Below are positions 61,896 through 64,000 of a stretch of DNA of 64,000 bases, piece after piece. The notes below the pieces were generated by a model. That model did not search any database, was not told the DNA's origin, and saw only the letters and a program-made list of their open reading frames with translations. The first letter of the stretch is position 1, and every line of letters starts with the position of its first letter. This stretch comes from UBA685 sp049890115. Lineage in GTDB: Bacteria; Pseudomonadota; Alphaproteobacteria; Puniceispirillales; Puniceispirillaceae. The DNA lies in contig JBMHCC010000016.1 of assembly GCA_049890115.1 (NCBI GenBank), forward strand, positions 1 to 64,000. Reading direction: 5' to 3'. The position numbers and the translations under genes were made by a program.

Positions 61896-62969
61896 CTAGC
61901 TATCAGCTTCAGGATCTTCACTAATGCTCGCATCCATCATCTGATCTTGCACAAGGCCAGCATTTTGTCGGATGGCTGTTTCAATTTCATCTGCAATCGC
62001 TGGGTTTTCAGTCAAAAACGTCTTAGAATTCTCTCTGCCTTGGCCAATACGCTGACCATTATATGAGAACCAAGCACCTGATTTTTCTACCAGACCAGCT
62101 GCCACACCTAAATCAAGCAGCTCACCTGTTTTTGAAATACCTTCACCATACATGATATCAAATTCAACCGTGCGGAATGGCGCAGCCACTTTGTTTTTAA
62201 CAACTTTCACACGTGTCTGGTTACCAACCACCTCATCACGATCTTTAATCGCGCCAATACGGCGAATATCAAGGCGGACAGATGCATAGAATTTTAGCGC
62301 ATTACCACCTGTTGTTGTTTCAGGGTTACCAAACATAACACCAATCTTCAGGCGAATTTGGTTAATGAAAATCACCAGACAATTTGACCGTGCGATTGAT
62401 GATGTTAATTTGCGCAATGCCTGGGACATTAGGCGTGCTTGCAAACCAACATGCGTATCACCCATCTCACCTTCTAATTCAGCACGTGGTACAAGCGCTG
62501 CCACGGAATCAACCACCAGCACGTCAATCGCACCAGATCTGACCAACGTATCAGCAATTTCAAGAGCCTGTTCACCAGCATCTGGCTGTGAGATAAGCAA
62601 TTCATCCAGATTAACGCCTAGCTTTTTAGCGTAAATCGGGTCAAGCGCATGTTCCGCATCAACAAAAGCACAATTACCACCCTGCTTTTGTGCTTCTGCA
62701 ACAGCATGTAATGCCAAAGTGGTTTTACCTGATGATTCAGGGCCATAAACCTCAATGATACGGCCTTTTGGAAAGCCGCCAATGCCAAGCGCAATATCAA
62801 GACCAAGAGAGCCTGTTGAGACAGCTTGCACATCAACAACAGAATCACGCTGACCCAATTTCATCACTGAGCCTTTGCCAAATGCTTTTTCAATTTGGCC
62901 GATCGCTGCTTCTAATGCTTTGCTTTTATCTTCGTTTTTCATTTTTAAATCCACGATTTGTGCTGTCAT
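61896..62969 (-). CDS. recA: recombinase RecA
   Basis: 357 residues from the ATG at 62969, with a GGAGGCGG ribosome binding site. It forms filaments on single-stranded DNA for strand exchange and LexA autocleavage. Motifs: KALEAAIGQIEKAFGKGSVM, GRIIEVYGPESSGKTTLALH (Walker A), FVDAEHALDPIYAKKLGVNL, VLVVDSVAALVPRAELEGEM (Walker B), and loop 2 FINQIRLKIGVMFGNPETTT, GGNALKFYASVRLDIRR. The 5' leader holds a six-bp hairpin AGCGCC/GGCGCT about 40 bases before the ATG. Confidence 0.98.
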   Translation of the reverse strand: MTAQIVDLKMKNEDKSKALEAAIGQIEKAFGKGSVMKLGQRDSVVDVQAVSTGSLGLDIALGIGGFPKGRIIEVYGPESSGKTTLALHAVAEAQKQGGNCAFVDAEHALDPIYAKKLGVNLDELLISQPDAGEQALEIADTLVRSGAIDVLVVDSVAALVPRAELEGEMGDTHVGLQARLMSQALRKLTSSIARSNCLVIFINQIRLKIGVMFGNPETTTGGNALKFYASVRLDIRRIGAIKDRDEVVGNQTRVKVVKNKVAAPFRTVEFDIMYGEGISKTGELLDLGVAAGLVEKSGAWFSYNGQRIGQGRENSKTFLTENPAIADEIETAIRQNAGLVQDQMMDASISEDPEADS

Positions 62970-63097
62970 TTTGCCGCCTCCATCATGCATGTTCTATCTG
63001 CCAAGTCCAGCGCCAAAAAACAGGCGCTATCATTGCTATGATCTTTTTTTGTTCTTAAGACCATGACAGAGTTAAATACAGATAGCAAGCTTTTATT

Positions 63098-63148
63098 CCT
63101 GTTTTGTTCTTTTTTAACAGCAAGCCAAGAGAACAAAACTAAAACAGG
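63098..63148. promoter_or_regulatory. overlapping inverted repeats upstream of recA
   Basis: Two nested inverted repeats share one locus: GTTTTGTTCT / AGAACAAAAC (63101-63110 and 63130-63139) and CCTGTTTT / AAAACAGG (63098-63105 and 63141-63148). On the minus strand the right side reads GTTT-N7-GTTC (63131-63145), one mismatch from the alphaproteobacterial LexA box GTTC-N7-GTTC. It lies about 130-180 bases before the recA ATG and near the end of the kinase gene. SOS operator is a possibility only. Confidence 0.35.
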
Positions 63149-63194
63149 CAAGTCTCATAGCTTGTTTTACCCTCTGAGGCGATGTTTTAGATAA

Positions 63195-63989
63195 TCAGCC
63201 AAGCAAGGGGATGGTGATGACAAAACAGGCACCTGTGGCTGATAGCTTGTCATGATAGCTGATGCACCCGCCCCATCCTTCCACATAGTCTTTGGCATTC
63301 AGCAAACCATAGCCATGCTGTTTATTATTATGTGCCTGTTTGGTGCTGATGCTTTCATGAAATAAATAGGCACGTTGCGACTCAGCAATGCCAGGACCAT
63401 TATCAGATATCGACAAGGTTAAAAAACCAGCCTGTGCCGATGTTGTAATCTCAATGATTGGCTGAGGCGCATAGGGCGCGATGTTATTACTTTTATCTGG
63501 ACTTTTATCTGGCTGATAATCTTGATGTGTTTGAACAGCCTCAATCGCATTACGGATCAAATTATGAAGCACGGCACTTAATGCCAGATCAGATATCTGC
63601 ATTTCACCATCAAAGGGCAGTATGGTTAGCTGGAAATGAACCTTGCCACCTGCCAGAAGCTGCCATTCAGCAAGCTGATCTCTCATAAAAACATCAAAAT
63701 GGGCCCAATCCCAATTCAGATTGGCATCAGAGCGTCTTTGCACATTCTGAAACCCTTGCAACATCCCAGTTGCATTTTTCACATTCTGTTTTATAACAGT
63801 GAGTGCTGATAGTAATTGTGCATCTGTTGCGCTCTTCGGCTCAATCTGATCAGACGCAATGCTGATCAACATCAGAAAATTATTGAAATCATGAAGCAAT
63901 GCATTGACCTTATCTCGTGCAATCAGATGTGCAGAGCTGGTATCATCATGGCTTAACTGGCTGCCTTGTTCCTTTGTGAGGCTCGCCAT
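63195..63989 (-). CDS. HDFNN-type sensor histidine kinase (5' end near or beyond window edge)
   Basis: 264 residues from the ATG at 63989; the frame stays open to the window end, so the true start may be further right. The phosphoacceptor His is in VNALLHDFNNFLMLISIASD (the HDFNN box shared with CckA and NtrB-like kinases). The HATPase_c domain has the N box LHNLIRNAIEAVQTH, G1 SISDNGPGIAES and G2 KQHGYGLLNAKDYVEGWGGC. No PAS domain, transmembrane segment or receiver domain is visible in this part. cckA often lies next to recA in alphaproteobacteria, but CckA carries a receiver domain after the ATPase and this protein ends there. A CckA-related paralogue is the best guess. The output partner is unknown. 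Confidence 0.8.
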   Translation of the reverse strand: MASLTKEQGSQLSHDDTSSAHLIARDKVNALLHDFNNFLMLISIASDQIEPKSATDAQLLSALTVIKQNVKNATGMLQGFQNVQRRSDANLNWDWAHFDVFMRDQLAEWQLLAGGKVHFQLTILPFDGEMQISDLALSAVLHNLIRNAIEAVQTHQDYQPDKSPDKSNNIAPYAPQPIIEITTSAQAGFLTLSISDNGPGIAESQRAYLFHESISTKQAHNNKQHGYGLLNAKDYVEGWGGCISYHDKLSATGACFVITIPLLG

Positions 63990-64000
63990 CGGTCTGTTTG

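Overview
The window is a mostly core-genome segment of a free-living, aerobic, moderately AT-rich alphaproteobacterium. Supporting signs are the order clpP-clpX-lon-hupB-tRNA-Val-tRNA-Asp-nuoA..N-birA-coaX-rnj-mce-DUF1467, the block cbp3-yceD-plsX-fabH-ihfA-merR, a GcrA cell-cycle regulator, a RibB fused to a degenerate RibA domain, and alaS next to recA. A marine lineage such as the SAR116 group is my guess from gene content and composition; the sequence does not prove it.

Layout. 1-240: C-terminal end of a stand-alone Lrp/AsnC ligand-binding protein. 241-4345: the only accessory-looking stretch. It holds a large exported alginate-lyase-like protein, a truncated inverted remnant of a paralogue's signal peptide, two small membrane proteins, a diverged 64-bp repeat and a broken phage-type gene, and it ends at the 3' end of tRNA-Pro. 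4346-8559: tRNA-Pro, then merR, ihfA, fabH, plsX, yceD and cbp3 (lipid synthesis, nucleoid, cytochrome bc1 assembly), read leftward. 8683-9117: bamE, rightward. 9142-15221: a leftward riboflavin / one-carbon / NusB operon (rpiB, glyA, nrdR, ribD, ribE, ribBX, ribH, nusB). 15551-33628: a leftward run of about 18 kb with all 14 complex I subunits followed by birA, coaX, rnj, mce and a DUF1467 gene. 33909-41475: tRNA-Asp, tRNA-Val, hupB, the protein quality-control set lon/clpX/clpP/tig, tRNA-Leu and tRNA-His. 41566-46822: aminotransferase, glnB-glnA (nitrogen) and parE, rightward. 46832-58919: hydrolase, DEAD-box helicase, pepN-gcrA, an AroE-like gene, an EF-hand protein, msrB, a CDP-alcohol phosphatidyltransferase beside a Psd homologue without its catalytic residues, a LysM protein, a LOG protein and icd. 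58953-64000: alaS, recA and an HDFNN-type histidine kinase running to the window edge.

The genes cover energy conversion (complex I, bc1 chaperone, Icd), flavin supply for it, fatty-acid and phospholipid synthesis, proteolysis with a probable heat-shock promoter at lon, and nitrogen assimilation. I found no CRISPR array, intact prophage, transposase or defence system. The most unusual points are the inactive-looking Psd homologue beside a phospholipid synthase, the His-rich and Lys/Ala-rich extensions of trigger factor, a three-segment mutually exclusive hairpin set in the clpP leader, a palindrome over the likely nuo start site, and the decayed accessory stretch beside tRNA-Pro.
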